Shown here: positions 43,209 through 53,770 of the stretch, one piece after another | Layout of the letters: the number at the start of each line of letters is the position of its first letter | Position numbering within the stretch: the first letter of the stretch is position 1 | Source: JAOUEA01 sp963810915 | GTDB taxonomy: Bacteria; Actinomycetota; UBA4738; HRBIN12 | Assembly (NCBI GenBank): GCA_963810915.1 | Contig: CAWEPH010000001.1 | Coordinates: 124,001-188,000, forward strand | Length of the DNA stretch: 64,000 nucleotides | Direction of reading: 5' to 3' | The notes under the pieces: model-generated | The model's database searches: none | Seen by the model: the letters and a program-made list of their open reading frames with translations, nothing else | What the model was told of the DNA's origin: nothing | Translations under genes and position numbers: made by a program

Positions 43209-44324
43209 ATGTCGAAGATCCTTCGAACGTTGGCGGTGCCCGTCATCGCGCTCGCGCTGACGGCGGCCGCATGCAGCAACAACGACAACAACTCGGGCTC
43301 GGGGGGGTCGGCGTCCGGATCCGCTGCTGGCTGCACCTCCGACCTCAAGGTCGGTCTCGCGCTCGACATCGGAGGACTCGGCGACAAGGGCTTCAACGAC
43401 CTCGCATATCAGGCCCTGCAGAAGTCGATCTCCGACGGTCTCATCTGCGAGGAGAACACCAAGCTAGTCGAGGCCAACGCAGACGGCACCAACCTCGACG
43501 AGAATGTGCAGTCGCTCGCCGATGCCGGCTACGACCTCATCATCGCCACCGGCTACGCGTTCACTCCGGGCATCAACGAGATCGCGCCCGACTACCCAGA
43601 CATACAGTTCGGCATCATCGACGGTTACGCCGCTTGCGGCACCGACTGCGGGCTCACGAACGAAGCCACGGCGACCCCCAACGTCGTGGATCTCACCTTC
43701 AAAGAGCAGGAAGGTTCCTACCTAGTGGGCGTGGCGGCGGCGCTGAAGGCGCAGGAGCTCGGCTGCGACAACCTCGGCTTCCTCGGAGGCCAGACCCTTC
43801 CGCTGATCGGCAAGTTCGAGGCCGGCTACCGTGCGGGCGTCGCGGAGATCGACCCGAATATCAAGGTGCAGGTCGAGTACATCGGTGACTCCACGAAGGC
43901 GTTCGACGACCCGATCCAGGGCGAGGCGCTCTCGAACAAGATGTACGACAACGGCGCCTGCATCATCTACCACGCGGCCGGTAACTCCGGGAACGGGCTC
44001 TTCAAGGCCGCTGCGGCACAGCAGAAACTGGCGATCGGGGTGGACTCGGACCAGTACAAAGCCGTGACGGCGGACCAGGCTCCGTTCATCCTGACCTCGA
44101 TGATCAAGCGGGTCGACACCGCCACCTACAACACGATCAAGGCTGCGGCCGACGGCACCTTCAAGGGCGGCGGCCAAGTGTTCGATCTGGCGTCCGACGG
44201 CATCTCCTACTCGACGTCGAACGCCGAGTTGATGACGCAGGACATCATCGACAAGGTCAACCAGTACAAGCAGAAGATCATCGACGGCGACATCGTCCCG
44301 CCGGACGACCCGAAGAAGCTCTGA
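43209..44324 (+). CDS. BMP family ABC transporter substrate-binding lipoprotein
   Basis: 371 residues. Lipoprotein signal with lipobox 'LTAAAC' (Cys22). The mature Med/BmpA fold shows 'VGLALDIGGLGDKGFNDLAY', 'LADAGYDLIIATGYAFTPGI', 'FGIIDGYAAC', 'GSYLVGVAAALKAQELG' and 'AIGVDSDQYK'. The family binds purine or pyrimidine nucleosides. First gene of a four-gene importer operon. A Cys-rich insertion around 'YAACGTDCGLTNE' is unusual for the family and could form a disulfide. Confidence 0.92.
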   Translation: MSKILRTLAVPVIALALTAAACSNNDNNSGSGGSASGSAAGCTSDLKVGLALDIGGLGDKGFNDLAYQALQKSISDGLICEENTKLVEANADGTNLDENVQSLADAGYDLIIATGYAFTPGINEIAPDYPDIQFGIIDGYAACGTDCGLTNEATATPNVVDLTFKEQEGSYLVGVAAALKAQELGCDNLGFLGGQTLPLIGKFEAGYRAGVAEIDPNIKVQVEYIGDSTKAFDDPIQGEALSNKMYDNGACIIYHAAGNSGNGLFKAAAAQQKLAIGVDSDQYKAVTADQAPFILTSMIKRVDTATYNTIKAAADGTFKGGGQVFDLASDGISYSTSNAELMTQDIIDKVNQYKQKIIDGDIVPPDDPKKL

Positions 44325-44343
44325 TCGGTCCGGGACGGCACCG

Positions 44344-45875
<1,532 letters not shown>

Positions 45876-45876
<1 letters not shown>

Positions 45877-47045
45877 TGGCCTCGGTCGCGGCCCCCGTGA
45901 CCCGCGAGCGACACCGCCCCGAGTGGCTCGAGGGGCTCGCAGGTCAGCTCGGGGCGCTGATCCTGGCGATGGTGATCGCACTCTTCCTGGGCTCCCTCAT
46001 CATCCTGGCGTACGGGGAGAGCCCGGCTGCGGTCTACGGCGCCATCCTGCGTTTCTCGTTCGGCCAGAAGGAAGGCATCGGGTACGTGCTGGCGGCGGCG
46101 ACCCCCCTCATCTTCTCCGCTCTGGCCGTGGCCGTCTGCTTCAAGGGCGGGATGTTCAACATCGGCGTCGAAGGTCAATACATCGTGGGGTTGATGACGG
46201 CGGCGTTCGTCGCGCTGAAACTCGACTTCCTCCCGGGCCCGCTCCTGATGTGGGCCGTGATCGCGGGCGGCATGCTGGGCGCGATGGCCTGGGCGGGCAT
46301 CGCCGGCGCGCTGAAGGTGAAGACCGGGGCACACGAGGTGGTGACGACCATCATGTTGAACGGGATCGCGGTGAGCCTGGTGGCCTGGGCCATCAACGGG
46401 CCGTTGCGATACACGGCGCAGGAGGGCAACGTCAACGTCAACCTGCGAACAGACCCGTTCGCGCGAAACTCCTTGATCCCGGACCTCGGCCACTACTTCG
46501 GGATCCGCTCCAGCGCCCATCTGTCCTGGCTCTTCCCCGGCGCGATCCTCGCGGCGGTCGTGGTGTGGTTCGTGCTGAAGCGGATGCGGCTCGGGTACGA
46601 GGCGCGCGCCGTGGGCGCGTCGGCCGGAACCGCGCGCGCCGGTGGCATCTCGATCGGCGGTGTCCAGATGAAGCTCTTCCTGCTCTCCGGCGCGCTCGCG
46701 GGATTGGTCGGCATGCAGCAACTCCTCGGTGAGCGGGGGTATCTGCCGATCGGCTACGAGGCCGCCCTGGGCTTCACCGGCATCGCCGTGGCGTTCCTCG
46801 GTCAGAACAACCCGGCAGGCATCGTGGCCGCCGCCATCCTGTGGGGCGTTCTCGCGCGCGGTGAGACCGCCGTGCAGATCGAGACCGACGTCCCACGGGA
46901 GTTCATCATCATCCTGCAGGGCATCCTGATCATCTCGGTCGTCGTGACATACCAGCTGGCGCGGCGACGCCTGCTGGCGCGCGAGCTGCGGCGGGCGGCC
47001 GAGGTGGAGGACCTCGAGGATTCCTCCGGAGAGGAGGCCGCCTGA
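45876..47045 (+). CDS. nucleoside ABC transporter permease 1
   Basis: 389 residues, about ten helices, BPD_transp_2 family. 'GMFNIGVEGQYIVGLMTAA', 'GAHEVVTTIMLNGIAVSL', 'RAVGASAGTARAGGISI' and 'GFTGIAVAFLGQNNPAGIV' are the conserved loops of YufP-like permeases. Translationally coupled to the genes on both sides by overlaps of one base. Confidence 0.92.
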
Positions 47046-48028
47046 TGCCGCTCAGGGACATCGGCGCCGCCATCGGCATCGCCCTCACGTACTACACGAT
47101 CATCTACCTGACCGGCCTGGGGGGTCTCTTCAGCGAGCGTTCGGGCATCGTGAACATCGGTCTCGAGGGACTGATGATCATCGGGACGGTGACCGGATCG
47201 TGGGGCGCGCACCACTTCACGCTCCCGGCGCCCGAGGGCCTCGGCTGGGGGCTTCCTTGGGGGCCCATCATGGGCCTGCTGGTCGGGATGGCGTGCGGCG
47301 CGATCTTCTCGTCGATCTTCGCGCTCGTCACCGTGACGTTCAAGGTCGACCAGATCGTGGCTGGCGTGGTGATCAACCTCGTCGCCGTGGGGCTCGCCCG
47401 GTTCCTGTCCACGATCTTCTTCGGGCAAGCCACCCAGTCCGATCCCGGCCAGCCGCACCTGAACCCCGTGAACATCCCGTTGCTTTACAAGATCCCCTGG
47501 GGCCTGGGGAGAGCGTTCGAACAGTTATCGCCGATGGTGGTCGTCGCCCTGCTGATCGTGTTCCCGGTGACGTTCGCGCTCTACCGCACGCGTTGGGGAC
47601 TGCGTCTGCGTTCCTGCGGCGAGAATCCGGAAGCGACCCGGTCCCTCGGCGTTCGGGTGGCGCCGCTGCGCTACCAGGGGGTGCTCTTGTCCGGGGCGCT
47701 GGCGGGGTTGGCGGGCGCTTACCTCTCGGTGGAGGTCGCCTACAGCTGGGGCGAGGGTCAGACCCTAGGGCTGGGCTTCATCGCCCTGGCGGCGCTGATC
47801 CTGTCGAACTGGAACCCGAGGCGCCTGATGCTCGTGGCGTTCATCTTCGGCTTCGCCCAGGCTATCCCGCTCCGGCTCGCGGACGCGCCCATCATCAATC
47901 TGATCCCGATCCAGTTCATCCGGATGATCCCCTACGTGGTCACGATCGTGGTGTTGGCGGGCTTCGTCGGGAAGGTCCGGCCGCCGGCCGCGGCCGGCAG
48001 AGCCTACGAGGGTGGCGGCGCGCTCTAG
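47045..48028 (+). CDS. nucleoside ABC transporter permease 2
   Basis: 327 residues, about nine helices. 'RSGIVNIGLEGLMIIGTVTG', 'VTFKVDQIVAGVVINLVAVGL', 'LRSCGENPEATRSLGVRVAPLRYQGVLLSGALAGLAGAYLSVE' and 'LGFIALAALILSNWNPRRL' place it in the YufQ-like half of the heterodimeric permease. Last gene of the importer operon; a bidirectional terminator follows. Confidence 0.92.
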   Translation: MPLRDIGAAIGIALTYYTIIYLTGLGGLFSERSGIVNIGLEGLMIIGTVTGSWGAHHFTLPAPEGLGWGLPWGPIMGLLVGMACGAIFSSIFALVTVTFKVDQIVAGVVINLVAVGLARFLSTIFFGQATQSDPGQPHLNPVNIPLLYKIPWGLGRAFEQLSPMVVVALLIVFPVTFALYRTRWGLRLRSCGENPEATRSLGVRVAPLRYQGVLLSGALAGLAGAYLSVEVAYSWGEGQTLGLGFIALAALILSNWNPRRLMLVAFIFGFAQAIPLRLADAPIINLIPIQFIRMIPYVVTIVVLAGFVGKVRPPAAAGRAYEGGGAL

Positions 48029-48043
48029 TCCGTGACGGACTAG
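48025..48043. terminator. bidirectional terminator hairpin between the importer operon and upp
   Basis: CTAGTCCG-TGA-CGGACTAG, a perfect 8-bp stem overlapping the permease stop and ending four bases before the convergent upp stop. Confidence 0.5.
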
Positions 48044-48046
48044 ATG

Positions 48047-48670
48047 CTACAGCGTGCCGTAGAGACGGTCGCCGAAGTCGCCGAGCCCGGGCAGGATGAA
48101 GGCGTCGGCGTTGAGCTCCCGGTCCAGGGCGGCCGTCACCACCGGGACATCGGGGTGATCGGCCCGCATCCGTGCGAGCCCCTCCGGCGCGGCCACGACG
48201 CAGACGAACACGATGTCCTCGGCGCCCGCGTCCTTCACGTAACGGACCGCCGCCGTGCCCGAGCCTCCGGTCGCGAGCATCGGGTCGACGAGCAGCGCAC
48301 GGCGCCCGTGCATCGGCGGCAGCTTCGCGTAGTAGTCGCGTGGCTCGTGGGTGACCTCGTCGCGCTCCATCCCGAGGTAGCCGACCACCGCGTCGGGGTA
48401 GAGGTCCACGACGGCGTCGAGGAGCCCAAGTCCGGCGCGCAGCACGGGGATCGCGACGAGACCTACCGCCAGCCGGACGCCCTCGAACGGCTCGAGCGGG
48501 GTCTCTACGGGGGCGGGCTCCGTCGGGAGGTCCCGCGTCGCCTCGATCACGAGGAGGCGGCCGAGACGCCGTGTGAGGGAGCGGTAGTCGGCGGGGCCGG
48601 TCTCGCGATCCCGCAGGCGCGTGAGGAGGTCCGCCGCCAGCGGGTGATCGAGCACGGTGAGGGACGACAT
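48047..48670 (-). CDS. upp: uracil phosphoribosyltransferase
   Basis: 207 residues. Converts uracil and PRPP to UMP. 'HPLAADLLTRLRDRETG', 'PVLRAGLGLLDAVVDLYPDA', the PRPP loop 'LLVDPMLATGGSGTAA' and the uracil site 'DRELNADAFILPGLGDFGDRLYGT' are all present. Its position tail to tail with a nucleoside importer suggests joint pyrimidine salvage. The ATG follows seven bases after a TAGGAT -10 box. Confidence 0.95.
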   Translation of the reverse strand: MSSLTVLDHPLAADLLTRLRDRETGPADYRSLTRRLGRLLVIEATRDLPTEPAPVETPLEPFEGVRLAVGLVAIPVLRAGLGLLDAVVDLYPDAVVGYLGMERDEVTHEPRDYYAKLPPMHGRRALLVDPMLATGGSGTAAVRYVKDAGAEDIVFVCVVAAPEGLARMRADHPDVPVVTAALDRELNADAFILPGLGDFGDRLYGTL

Positions 48671-48677
48671 GGCGGGC

Positions 48678-48683
48678 ATCCTA
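48678..48683 (-). promoter_or_regulatory. -10 box (TAGGAT) for upp
   Basis: Minus-strand TAGGAT, seven bases, then the upp ATG; leaderless type. Confidence 0.4.
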
Positions 48684-48705
48684 CGCGAGCCCCCCCGTGC
48701 CTCGC

Positions 48706-48738
48706 TTGCCACCGCGGGGTTCGAACGCGCATGATAAG
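48706..48738 (+). promoter_or_regulatory. candidate promoter of the aromatic leader transcript
   Basis: TTGCCA (48706-48711) is followed after 18 bases by CATGAT (48730-48735), and GATAAG (48733-48738) is an alternative -10. The leader ATG is at 48744, so the transcript would begin at or just before it. Confidence 0.35.
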
Positions 48739-48743
48739 GCGTC

Positions 48744-48797
48744 ATGCAGCGGTTCTTCGACTACGCGTTCACCTACGCGGGCAGCGGCCCGGCGTAG
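48744..48797 (+). CDS. Phe/Tyr-rich leader peptide of the DAHP synthase gene
   Basis: Seventeen residues, MQRFFDYAFTYAGSGPA, then TAG. Residues 4-11 hold three Phe and two Tyr codons. The peptide ends 26 bases before a strong terminator hairpin, and the DAHP synthase gene follows. Its composition matches the end products of the enzyme's pathway, the hallmark of ribosome-mediated attenuation. Confidence 0.75.
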   Translation: MQRFFDYAFTYAGSGPA

Positions 48798-48833
48798 TCG
48801 CCTGTAGCCCCAGTACGCACGCGACCCCGGGTC
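48786..48833 (+). promoter_or_regulatory. predicted antiterminator pairing
   Basis: GGCCCGG (48786-48792, codons 15-17 of the leader) can pair with CCGGGTC (48827-48833), seven pairs including one G-U. The second segment is most of the terminator's left arm, so the two structures exclude each other. A ribosome stalled at the early aromatic codons leaves 48786-48792 free; a ribosome reaching the stop covers it. Confidence 0.55.
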
Positions 48834-48854
48834 CGACACCCGGGGTTCTTCCTT
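48824..48854 (+). terminator. attenuator (intrinsic terminator) before the DAHP synthase
   Basis: ACCCCGGGT-CCGAC-ACCCGGGGT is a perfect 9-bp stem with a 5-base loop, followed by TCTTCCTT. It is the best intrinsic terminator in the window and lies between the leader stop and the structural gene. Confidence 0.75.
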
Positions 48855-48897
48855 CCCCGGGACCGGCCCGAGGCAGGATGAGGGAGGTCGCCGACAC

Positions 48898-49917
48898 ATG
48901 GTCGTCGTGATGACGCGAGACGCGACGGACGCGGACATCGAGGCCGTCGCCGAACGTGCGCGCAACGCGGGGGGCGAGGCGTTCGTCTCGCGCGGCACGG
49001 TGCACACGGTGGTCGGGCTGGTGGGCGACACCGAGCGTCTGCGTGCGCTCGACTGGACCCAGATGCACGGCGTCGACCATGTGATCCAGATCGGCAAGGC
49101 CTACAAGATGGTCGCCCGCGACCTGCATCCCGAGGCCACCATGGTCTCGGTCGGGGGGACCCAGGTCGGGCGCGCGACGTTCACGATCATCGCGGGTCCC
49201 TGCGCGGTCGAGAACGACGAGCAGGCGCTCATCGCCTGCAAGGCGGCCAAGGAGGCCGGCGCCACGATCCTGCGCGGTGACGTGTACAAGCCGAGGACGT
49301 CGCCGTACTCGTTCCAGGGCCTGGGGGAGCGCGGACTGGAGATCCTGAGGGAATGCCGTCGGCAGACCGGCCTCCCGTTCGTGGTCGAGGTCGTCGACGT
49401 CTCCCAGGTGGAGCACGTCACCGAGATCGCGGACTGCATCCGCGTCGGCACACGCAACGCGCAGAACTTCGAGCTGCTCAAGGAGGTCGGACTCACGAAC
49501 AAGCCGGTGATGCTGAAGCGCGGGCTCGCCATGACGATCGACGAGTGGCTGCAGGCCGCCGAGTACGTGGCCCAACGCGGCAACTCCGAGATCATCCTGT
49601 GCGAGCGGGGCATCCGCACCTTCGAGCCGTCGACGCGCAACACGCTCGACCTCGCCGGCATGGCGGTGGCCCAGCGCGAGTCGCACCTCCCGGTGATCGT
49701 CGATCCCTCCCACGCGGTGGGCAAGCGCAACCTGGTTGGGCCGATGGCGCTCGCAGCCGTCGCCGCCGGGGCCGACGCCGTGATGATCGATGTGCACGCG
49801 GATCCCGAGCAGGCGCTCGTGGACGGCCCACAGGCGCTCCTGCCGGAGGAGATGCTGGAGCTCGGCGCGCGGCTCGCCCGCGTGGCCGAAGCCGTCGGCC
49901 GCCCCGTGAACGGCTGA
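48898..49917 (+). CDS. aroF: 3-deoxy-7-phosphoheptulonate synthase (DAHP synthase, type I beta with N-terminal regulatory domain)
   Basis: 339 residues. First step of the shikimate pathway, joining PEP and erythrose 4-phosphate. The N-terminal ferredoxin-like domain (1-70, 'MVVVMTRDATDADIEAVAER') is the allosteric domain of Thermotoga-type enzymes, sensitive to Tyr/Phe. The barrel shows 'IIAGPCAVENDEQ', 'GDVYKPRTSPYSFQGLG', 'KPVMLKRGLAMTIDEWL', 'ILCERGIRTFE' and 'VIVDPSHAVGKRNLV'. A GAGGGAGG ribosome site precedes the ATG. Expression is probably controlled by the leader attenuator. Confidence 0.93.
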   Translation: MVVVMTRDATDADIEAVAERARNAGGEAFVSRGTVHTVVGLVGDTERLRALDWTQMHGVDHVIQIGKAYKMVARDLHPEATMVSVGGTQVGRATFTIIAGPCAVENDEQALIACKAAKEAGATILRGDVYKPRTSPYSFQGLGERGLEILRECRRQTGLPFVVEVVDVSQVEHVTEIADCIRVGTRNAQNFELLKEVGLTNKPVMLKRGLAMTIDEWLQAAEYVAQRGNSEIILCERGIRTFEPSTRNTLDLAGMAVAQRESHLPVIVDPSHAVGKRNLVGPMALAAVAAGADAVMIDVHADPEQALVDGPQALLPEEMLELGARLARVAEAVGRPVNG

Positions 49918-49926
49918 CGGGCCAGG

Positions 49927-50700
49927 TCAGACGTTCGGCACGAGCTCTACGATGTCGCAGGAGCCTCGCCAGCGGGCGATGGACTCGGTGGGGGCCCCGG
50001 CGCGACTCTTGCGCTTGTCGGCGAGCACCTTGGCCGCCTCCTCCCACTCCGGGCCCTCGAGCTTGCGCTGAGCGGCCGTGAACTCGTCGAGCGACGTGTC
50101 CCGGCCCTTGCGCCGCGTCACAACGACGAGCTCGGTGGCATCGGGAACGCCGGGCACCGTCTGCTCCTGGGGGCCGGGCTCGCGTTGCGATACGAGGTAG
50201 ATCCGCCCGTTCTTGTACGCGAACCAGGCGGGGGCCGTCTTCCGGCGCCCGTGGTCCTCGGTGCCCACCCAGATCACGTCGGACTTCTTCAGGCCGTCCT
50301 CGACCTCCTTGGGGAGCGACGTCGCCACGGACTGCACGTAGACGGGGAACTCGAGCTCACCCAGGATCTGCTCGTCCAGGATGAACGACGCCACGTACGT
50401 CCCGCTCTCGTCGAACGCCGCGTCGCGGACGACGTCGACCTCGGTCGTGAGATCCATCGCGCCGGCCATGCGCCGCACCTCGGGTCCCCACCGGAGGATC
50501 GTCCGCCCCGACGGCCCGATCAGGCGGACCTCCTCGGAGACGAACCCCACCGGCACCTTCCAGGCTCGGAAGATCACGAAGGGGTGCGCGGGGCCGGGCT
50601 GGCCCACCAGGTACACCCCGTCCGGGGACGTGTTCCCCTGGGTTTCCCAGATGCGCTGATCGACGACGGCGGCGGCGACGAGCTCTCCGATGGCTTCCAT
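49927..50700 (-). CDS. two-domain protein with a C-terminal flavin split-barrel (PPOX)-like part
   Basis: 257 residues. The N-terminal ~130 residues ('VIFRAWKVPVGFVSEEVRLIG', 'SGTYVASFILDEQILGELEF') look like an immunoglobulin-type beta domain of the DUF6941 kind. The C-terminal part ('SDVIWVGTEDHGRRKTAPAW', 'KNGRIYLVSQREPGPQEQTV', 'TELVVVTRRKGRDTSLDEF') resembles PPOX-type FMN-binding split barrels, though the usual substrate-binding Arg and His pattern is not clear. Function unknown. The ATG follows eight bases after a TATCCT box. Confidence 0.6.
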   Translation of the reverse strand: MEAIGELVAAAVVDQRIWETQGNTSPDGVYLVGQPGPAHPFVIFRAWKVPVGFVSEEVRLIGPSGRTILRWGPEVRRMAGAMDLTTEVDVVRDAAFDESGTYVASFILDEQILGELEFPVYVQSVATSLPKEVEDGLKKSDVIWVGTEDHGRRKTAPAWFAYKNGRIYLVSQREPGPQEQTVPGVPDATELVVVTRRKGRDTSLDEFTAAQRKLEGPEWEEAAKVLADKRKSRAGAPTESIARWRGSCDIVELVPNV

Positions 50701-50708
50701 CGCGGGAG

Positions 50709-50714
50709 AGGATA
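50709..50714 (-). promoter_or_regulatory. -10 box (TATCCT) for the PPOX-like gene
   Basis: Minus-strand TATCCT, eight bases, then ATG; leaderless type. Confidence 0.4.
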
Positions 50715-50828
50715 GCCGAAGCGTGTGGCCGTGAGGCGACGGTTCCGACGGCCGTTGCGCTTCCCTTGACCCCCCGGATCAGCGCCGATATCGTCGGCCT
50801 CTGGGTCCGATGCGACGAGAGGGTGGCC

Positions 50829-51110
50829 ATGCCCCGATACCTGGTTCAGCGGAACTTCGGCCAGATCGATGACGAGCACCTCGAGTTGCGCGCCCGCAAG
50901 AGCAAGCGTCTCACGGAGACCGAGTTCACCGAGATCGTGTGGGAGCACAGCCACGTCGTGGGGAGCCCGGATGGAGCCGTCCGAACCTTTTGCGTCTACT
51001 TCGCCCCCGACGAGGACGTCGTCCGTAGCCATGCCGACGCGTTAGGCGGACACCAGATCGAAGTGATCTACGAGATCGGCGGGGACGTGGCCCCCTCCGA
51101 CTTCAGCTAG
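50829..51110 (+). CDS. DUF4242 family protein
   Basis: 93 residues. 'MPRYLVQRNFGQIDDEHL', 'TEIVWEHSHVVGSPDG', 'TFCVYFAPDEDVVRSHADAL' follow the ferredoxin-like pattern of this small family, in which a nickel- or heme-binding role has been proposed for some members. The conserved His of 'WEHSHV' is present. The ATG of 'MPRYLV' is preceded by GAGAGGGTGG. Its 3' end overlaps that of the convergent cyclase gene by eight bases. Confidence 0.75.
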   Translation: MPRYLVQRNFGQIDDEHLELRARKSKRLTETEFTEIVWEHSHVVGSPDGAVRTFCVYFAPDEDVVRSHADALGGHQIEVIYEIGGDVAPSDFS

Positions 51111-53255
51111 CGGGATCCTCACGCGCCGCACGTCGGAGGGACTGCTCGTCCATCGTGGAGTGCTCGTACCGAGACCACGCGACGCCGCGCCGCAGCCCGA
51201 TCGTCCGCCGCCGGGCCTCGTTCTCTCGCGGGATCAGCGAGAGGGCCTCCTCGAACAGCGCCACGGCCTCCGCGTTCGCCCAGGCGAGTTCGGCGCGCTC
51301 GGCCGCCGAGAGCAGGTAGTCCACCGCCCGCTCGGTGTCACCCGCTTCCTTCCAGTGATACGCGAGGATCGCCGCGAGGTTGTCGGTCTCGGGCAACCTG
51401 CCTTCGAAGAAGGTCGCGACCGCCTCGTGGCGCTGCCGCCTCGCGCCCCGCGTCAGCGTGGCGTACGCGACATCGCGGATCAGGATGTGCCGGAACGTGT
51501 ACTCGCGATCGCCCTCGACCTTGGAGGACATCTCGCTCCGGATCACGTCGCGAGACTCTAGGGAGTCGAGCACGGTGTCGAGGGCATCGCCTCCCGAACC
51601 GAGCCCGCCCAGCACCCCCCGCCAGAACACCTTGCCGACCACGGCGGCGTCGTTCACGACCGCCCGCTCCTCCTTCGGCAGGGCGTCGAGCCTGGCGGCG
51701 ATCATCGCGCGCACCGTGTTGGGCAGCGCCGTCCTGTCGCCTCCCTCGGCGACCCAGGCCGACAGCTCTTCGATGAAGAGCGGGTTGCCACCCGAGGTCG
51801 TTTCGATCTGCGCCGCCACGTTCTCGGCGAGCGAGGCCGTGAGCTTCGCGGCGAGCGCGTGGGCGTCGCCTGTCCCCAGCGGGTCGAGCCGGATCGTGAA
51901 CGACGAGGCCTGGCCACCGCCCCACATGGGGCGGGCGTCGAGCAGTTCCGTCCGCGCCAGACACAGGACGAGGATCGGCGCGTCCCGCATCCGCGCGGCC
52001 AGCGAGTCGATCAGGTCGAGCATGCTGGGGTGCGCCCAGTGGATGTCGTCGAAGATGAGCAGGGTGGGCTGCTCGCGGGCGAGCGCCTCGACGAACCCGC
52101 GTGCGGCATCGAACACCTCGCGGCGGTCCTCGGCCGGTTCGTCCCCTGTGCCGATGAAGACGGAGAGCCGCTCCACGCTCTCTCCCTCGTCGAGCCCCAG
52201 CCGAGCGAGGGTGCGTACCAGCTTCTCGCTCGCGATCTCCTCGGCATCGAGTTCGAAGATGCCGGCCACGTCCTTCACCAGCTGGCCGAAGGCCTCGTAT
52301 CCCACGCTCTGGGCGTAGGGGAGTTCCCGCACCTGCAACGTCCGCCCGCCATCCTCCTGCACGCGGCTCGCCAGTTCCGAGGCGAGCCGGCTCTTGCCGA
52401 TGCCCGGATCGCCGAGGATCGTCACGAGATGCGCGCGCCGTCCCCCGTCACCCGCTCCCAGACGTCGCCGAGCAGGTCCAGCTCGTTGCCCCGGCCGACG
52501 AACGGGGTATCTTCGGGACGCTGCGTGAACCCGAGGATCGGCTCGACGGCGAGCCACGCCGGGACGGGGTCCCGCTTGTTCTTCGCGACGACGGGCTCGA
52601 CGTCCTCGTAGCGGATGGCGCGGTGCGTGTTGCGGTGCGTCTCCTCGCCGACGAGCACCCGCCCTTGTGGCGCCGCGGACTGGAGGCGCGATGCCGTGTT
52701 CACCATGTCGCCCACGACGATGGCCGTGCGTTCCGAGGAGGCGTCGAGCTCCACGACGGCCTCGCCGGTGTTCACGCCGACGCGCACCTGGAGATCGGCA
52801 TCGGGCGTCTCGGCGTTCAGCGCTTCCACGGCCACCGGGATCTGGAGCGCCGCCCGCACGGCTCGTTCGGCGTCGTCGCCCCGGGAGACGGGCGCGCCGA
52901 ACACGGCCATCACCGCGTCGCCGATGAACTTCTCGACCGTCCCTCCGAAGCGCTCGATCTCGGCGCTCACTCGCGCGTAGTAGCGCTCCAGCAGCTCGCG
53001 GACATCCTCGGCGTCCGCGACCTCCGAATGCGCCGTGTACCCCACCAGGTCGGCGAAGACCACCGAGATCACCTTCCGCTGGCGCTCCGTCTCGGCTGGC
53101 GGCGCGGCCGGCGCGCCACAGGACGGGCAGAACCGGGCCTCCTCGGGCAGGGCGGAACCGCAGGACGCGCAGACCGATCCGAGGGCGGTCCCGCACGTGC
53201 CGCAGAAGCTCGCCCCGTCCGCGTTCGCTGCGCCGCAACTCAGGCAGACGCTCAC
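51103..53255 (-). CDS. zinc-ribbon class III cyclase with AAA/STAND ATPase domain (frameshifted)
   Basis: About 717 residues. Two zinc ribbons at the N-terminus ('CLSCGAANADGASFCGTCG', 'CASCGSALPEEARFCPSCG') precede a class III cyclase domain: 'ISVVFADLVGYTAHSE', 'GGTVEKFIGDAVMAVFGAPV', 'VRVGVNTGEAVVELDASSER', 'VVGDMVNTASRLQ'. Both metal Asp and the Asn/Arg pair are present. Near 52432 the frame shifts into the ATPase: Walker A 'ILGDPGIGKSRLASEL', Walker B 'TLLIFDDIHWAHPSML', then helical repeats. The C-terminal TPR part is short. GTG start seven bases after a TATCCT box. Confidence 0.83.
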
Positions 53256-53262
53256 GGCGATG

Positions 53263-53268
53263 AGGATA
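53263..53268 (-). promoter_or_regulatory. -10 box (TATCCT) for the cyclase-ATPase gene
   Basis: Minus-strand TATCCT, seven bases, then the GTG at 53255; leaderless type. Confidence 0.4.
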
Positions 53269-53312
53269 GCCTCGGCGGGTCATCGACGTATCGACGTGTC
53301 GGCGGTCGTCGG

Positions 53313-53318
53313 TATCGT
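53313..53318 (+). promoter_or_regulatory. -10 box (TATCGT) for the MmcQ/YjbR gene
   Basis: TATCGT, six bases, then ATG at 53325; leaderless type. It is divergent from the box at 53263-53268. Confidence 0.4.
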
Positions 53319-53324
53319 CCGGCC

Positions 53325-53675
53325 ATGGTGACGATCGACGACGTCCGCGCGGTGGCATCGACCCTGCCGCGCAGCACGGAGGTCCTGGTGCACGACCGGG
53401 TCAAGTTCCGGGTCGGCCGTATCGTCTACCTCGCGTTCTCGCGCGACGAGACGCAGTTGGGATTCGCGTTCCCGAAAGAGGAGCGAGAGGCCCTGGTCGC
53501 CTCGGAGCCGGGCAAGTTCCTGATGCCCAGCCGCGGGGACATGCGCTACCACTGGGTCGAGGTGCGCCTCGACGCGATCGACCAGACCGAGATGCGCGAG
53601 CTGGTGCTCGACGCGTGGCGGATGGTCGTGCCGAAGAGCGTGGCCGCGGCCCACGACGCGGTCGACGAAGCCTGA
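53325..53675 (+). CDS. MmcQ/YjbR family DNA-binding protein
   Basis: 116 residues. 'TIDDVRAVASTLPRSTEVLV', 'KFRVGRIVYLAFSRDETQLGFAF', 'KFLMPSRGDMRYHWVEVRLDAID' and 'MRELVLDAWRMVVPKSV' give the CyaY-like fold of the family. The name rests on a structural proposal; DNA binding is not established for most members. Confidence 0.85.
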   Translation: MVTIDDVRAVASTLPRSTEVLVHDRVKFRVGRIVYLAFSRDETQLGFAFPKEEREALVASEPGKFLMPSRGDMRYHWVEVRLDAIDQTEMRELVLDAWRMVVPKSVAAAHDAVDEA

Positions 53676-53758
53676 CGGGGCTCGGTCGCCCAGGCGGGCC
53701 GGGGACGCCCCCGTGCCCCGCCCGGTGCCCGTGCTTCGCGTGGAACGCCGCAGAGGCC

Positions 53759-53764
53759 TAGGCT
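53759..53764 (+). promoter_or_regulatory. -10 box (TAGGCT) for the large cyclase gene
   Basis: TAGGCT, six bases, then the GTG at 53771; leaderless type. Confidence 0.4.
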
Positions 53765-53770
53765 GCGCAC

